Source: Selaginella tamariscina | Taxonomy: Eukaryota; Streptophyta; Lycopodiopsida; Selaginellales; Selaginellaceae | Assembly (NCBI GenBank): GCA_003024785.1 | Contig: PUQB01000087.1 | Location: 460,654 to 524,653, forward strand | Length of the DNA stretch: 64,000 nt | Direction of reading: 5' to 3' | In this document: positions 61,072 to 64,000 of the stretch, piece after piece | Position numbering within the stretch: position 1 is the first letter of the stretch | How the letters are laid out: each line of letters begins with the position of its first letter | Notes under the pieces: model-generated | The model's database searches: none | Seen by the model: the letters and a program-made list of their open reading frames with translations, nothing else | Told to the model about the DNA's origin: nothing | Program-made: the position numbers and the translations under genes

Positions 61072-64000
61072 CTAAAGTTTCTTCTTCATCTTAAGTAAAG
61101 CTGCAGTTCTCGAACCACCAGATACGCTTGGACGTGGAGGTGTTTGAGTAGGTAACTCTTCTGGTCTAATGTTCTCTGCAAGCTTGTTTGTTGCCAACCT
61201 AGAGAGTTCGAAACTCTTCTCGGTTCCTATAATATTCCTTCCGAGCTCGACGGCAGCTAACAATGATGACCCGGTTCCGGAACCAATATCCCAGACTAGG
61301 TCGTCAGGTCTACTGAGACGCTCGATCAAAAGCTGCATGAGTCGAACACTCTTCGGTTGAATCATAATCCTGCACAATCTTCCATTAGGATAAACATAGC
61401 AAAGCACTTCCTTACCAAGCCTCCTGATAACAGTCGGCAGTGTCGACGAGGATCGTGTTCGTCAACGCCAGAGGGTTTGGCCTCTTGGACTTCTTCTCAG
61501 AGCTTTGCAGCACCAAGAGAACTAACAAGTTATCCTGCCACATAGACCAAGTTAAACTTGAACTTGAATAGCTAGCTTACCTTAATTTTGTCACGGTATC
61601 CCGCCTCGTGCACGGTAAACGCTGTAAGTCCCTGCAACCTCCAAGTTGATTACTGCAGCCGCCTGAATCACCGCCGAAACAGAAGGAGAACTCGCGAAGA
61701 CGACCATGAAACCACTCGCTGCCAAGTGCATTCCACTGAACTGCAAGGCCTCCTCAAACTTCACCGGATCTAGCTGCACAATGTCCTTGTTGATGCTAGC
61801 ACCTCCATATACAAGCTCATTGGGCAAGTCGAGGATGATGAGGTTGAAGCCGTATTCACCTACCACTTCCTGGAACAACGTTTGTGACTCAACCGTATGT
61901 AGTCTGTCAACCTGTTCTCGGAGCTTGGTGTACACCTCTGTCTGGGAAGCACCTGGCTCGAAGAAAGACCTGCTCATCTCCTCCATGTCGCACACAGCTA
62001 GGTCGTAGGATCCACGGGATGCAGCCAGGGTCGGGATGAAGGTCATCAGGTCGTCCTTGATGTCCAAACTAGCTACAAGTGGCTGTACCTCATTGATTGT
62101 AAAGTCGAATGCTGGCGGAGGTGCTGTAGAAGAGCTTGGTCCCGCTCCCGATCCCTTTGCAGGTGTAGTTGTCTTCCGCACCGTCTTCTTCATCTTGCTC
62201 TTCTTGATAGCCTCTACTTCTTCTGGCTCCCAAAGAATCGCTGGTAGATCATTGGCGTGCATGTCGAATAGTGTGCTCTCCCAAGCTGGTGGCTGTTGCG
62301 ACGGACAGTCTAGCCAGAATGGAACATGCTCCCGTTCGAACGGTGTTAGAGCTCCTCTGCTCTTCGACCACATGTGAGGCTCGCTTGTATGATCTGTCCA
62401 CAACTTCATCGTATGGGACGGTGTCATTTGCTTCGCCAGTATGAACCTGCAACACAAAGTCAGACAGTAACAATGCTAGATTGAAAGCTTACCTCCATAT
62501 CATCCGACGCGCAGATTCCTCACGCTCCAGAAACTCATTCGGCTCCATCGAATAAGTGAACCGTATGCAGTCATGGAAGGGCTGAAAGACCAGGCACTTG
62601 CTCCGAATTCTCATCTCGTCAAACCAGCTCATGAAGTCGACATCCGTTCCAACTTCTTCACCATCCTCTCGCAACCCCTTAAGGATCTGAATGGCTTCCT
62701 CGCGCACAGCCTTCCAATATAAGTCCAAGGTGAACCACTTGATCCACTCTTTGTCCTGCATGCCCGGTAGCCCAAGTGTCTGTTGTTCTGCCTTGGATTC
62801 GAGACGGGTGAGCTTGTTGAGGTATCGGAGTCGCAGCATGTTTGGAATCTTCGCCCTTGACATCGCATACAGCTTCTCAATGCCCATCCAGCGACACTGC
62901 TTATGGGAGATGTTTGTCACCTTCTGGAACCACTCCTCCCCCAAGTCTGGGTCTATGATGGAGAGGAACTTGTGCATACGCTTGTCATGCTTCTTGTATA
63001 CTAACTGCTTGAGGTTCACCTCAACCTGTGGATTGCCCTTAGCACTAGTGACTGCTCTGTCGAGATCATCGTCGATCTCGTTCTGCACATAGAACAAGTT
63101 AAAAATTTCTTTCCTATAAATTAAATCGGAGGTTACCTTGAAAAGTATCTTTGCGCAGATCAGGTTCGGAAGAGGATGCCAAGCCGTCTTTCCTGATGAA
63201 CTCTCCTTCCACTTCCGCACCTCAAGACGATCAACCTCCGTGAGTGACTCGAGGATTTTCTGAGTTCCTTCTGTACTAGTGCAGACCGCCTTTACAGCGA
63301 GGAGAATATGTGGTAGCGTTGTTTCCACAGATGTTGCTGAAGATCTGTTCAACGAAACTGTAAGTCTAAACTCTTAACAAAAAGAAAAGAAAATACTCAC
63401 ATGTTAATCGATTGGAACATCGAAACCAATTGAAGAATGTCGAGGTTCTCCGTGGAGATGAAACTCGATCGAACGCGAATAGCCCATCGCTGGTTGTCCT
63501 CTGCATCCTCTCGGTACAGCTTCTGCAAAGCCTGTAGCCTATGGTTCCCGTCCCAGCAGCTAAACTTCCTGTTTGAGAGCCTTGAAGCCCACTGTTTGTA
63601 CTCCGGCTGAGTAAGAGCTTGCTCGAAAGACCGGTGCTGCTCATACTGAACCGTGTCCTTCGACAGCTCCGATAGCTCCTCAGCAGTGAGTCGATCTCCC
63701 CGTGTTGCGTAGATAACCAGCCTTCTTCAACGATGACACCAGCCTGTCCAAGTCCCTGGGTTCACTCGTCGAACCACCTCGTTGGAATGTATTCTGCAGA
63801 TGGGCACATCAGGAGGATCACCAAGTCCCTTGATAGTAATTTTGTCGAGCAGGTTTGCTGAGCTCTCCAAATGCAGGCTCGCCGGTATGCTGTATAACTC
63901 CTTCGGCTCCTTATCGCTCTTCGCCTTCTTGCCTTTTGAATCAGCTTTCCCGCGGCCTCTCTTTTTGCTGACTGCCTCCTCAAAGTCGTCCTCGCTAGCT
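61072..64000 (-). CDS. Second ParB-like plus N4/N6 methyltransferase-like gene, 5' end outside the window
   Basis: Predicted exons from the right: 64,000-63,401; 63,357-63,137; 63,082-62,493; 62,446-61,581; 61,534-61,416; 61,369-61,072, with introns of 43-54 bp, GT-AG. The N-terminal part has a ParB-like pattern: DVPICRIHSNEVV, DLDRLVSSLKKAGYL, and FSCWDGNHRLQALQKLY, which matches the ParB (D/E)GxHR box better than the transposon gene does. The C-terminal part has FNLIILDLPNELVYGG in the place of motif IV (DPPY), GFMVVFASSP, and QPKSVRLMQLLI with LVWDIGSGTGSSLLAAVELG, a good motif X plus AdoMet-binding motif I of beta-class amino-methyltransferases. A KKSKMKK patch may be a nuclear signal. 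The frame changes near 61,640, and twice near 63,700-63,760, so it is either decayed or carries consensus errors. Confidence 0.72.

Noticed and set aside
1-64000. tRNA, rRNA or other structural RNA genes
   Set aside because: I found no convincing tRNA cloverleaf consensus or rRNA sequence by eye. A tRNAscan or Infernal run would be decisive.

Overview
This is nuclear DNA from a land plant. Genes contain short GT-AG introns, there are TTTAGGG telomere-type tracts, degenerate Ty3/gypsy retrotransposons fill the left end, and one ordinary host gene resembles plant PHIP1. Secreted hevein domains fused to a Hedgehog-type autoprocessing (Hog/Hint) domain, which I know from bryophytes and algae rather than flowering plants, suggest a bryophyte. 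That placement is an inference. The region is almost all repeats, with one clean host gene.

Layout: 1-3.4 kb is a decayed Ty3/gypsy element. 4.26-9.53 kb is a second gypsy element (chromovirus type) with two recognisable LTRs and a near-perfect 5-bp target duplication. 12.375-27.197 kb and 41.900-56.980 kb are two copies of one giant (about 15 kb) terminal-inverted-repeat DNA transposon. 28.5-30.3 kb is the PHIP1-like gene. 31-41.3 kb is a rearranged locus of hevein-Hog genes: one nearly intact gene on the + strand (38.3-39.5 kb), an inverted broken copy (36.3-37.0 kb) and a stray hevein exon (31.3 kb). A third Hog remnant lies at 60.7 kb inside a direct duplication of the 33.3-36.5 kb block. 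A 1.3-kb non-autonomous TIR element interrupts that duplicate at 58.1-59.4 kb. The right edge (61-64 kb) holds another ParB-like/DNA-methyltransferase gene.

The giant transposon is the main discovery. Each copy carries, left to right: a 26-bp TIR; an FCP1/NIF-type HAD phosphatase-like gene and a ParB-like plus N4/N6-methyltransferase-like gene (both - strand); array A, about 30 copies of the 18-bp perfect palindrome GGCGGGATTAATCCCGCC spaced alternately 44 and 46 bp; a CA/TG/TA microsatellite field; telomere-like tracts; AT-rich inverted and tandem repeats; array B of the same palindrome (13 units in one copy, about 21 in the other), lying in a predicted 5' leader intron; and a + strand RNase H-fold (DUF7869-like) putative transposase. 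The palindrome occurs once more in an intron of the ParB/methyltransferase gene, and I saw none outside the element. Copy 2 interrupts sequence whose uninterrupted paralogue is still present near 34.0 kb, which shows real insertion. Every coding gene in both copies has small frameshifts, often at different places, so both copies look dead unless some indels are consensus errors.

Working idea: a giant DNA transposon that encodes its own ParB/methyltransferase-like protein and carries dense arrays of a CpG-containing palindrome. The arrays could be binding, modification or chromatin-control sites for an element protein. This link is a hypothesis from co-occurrence only.
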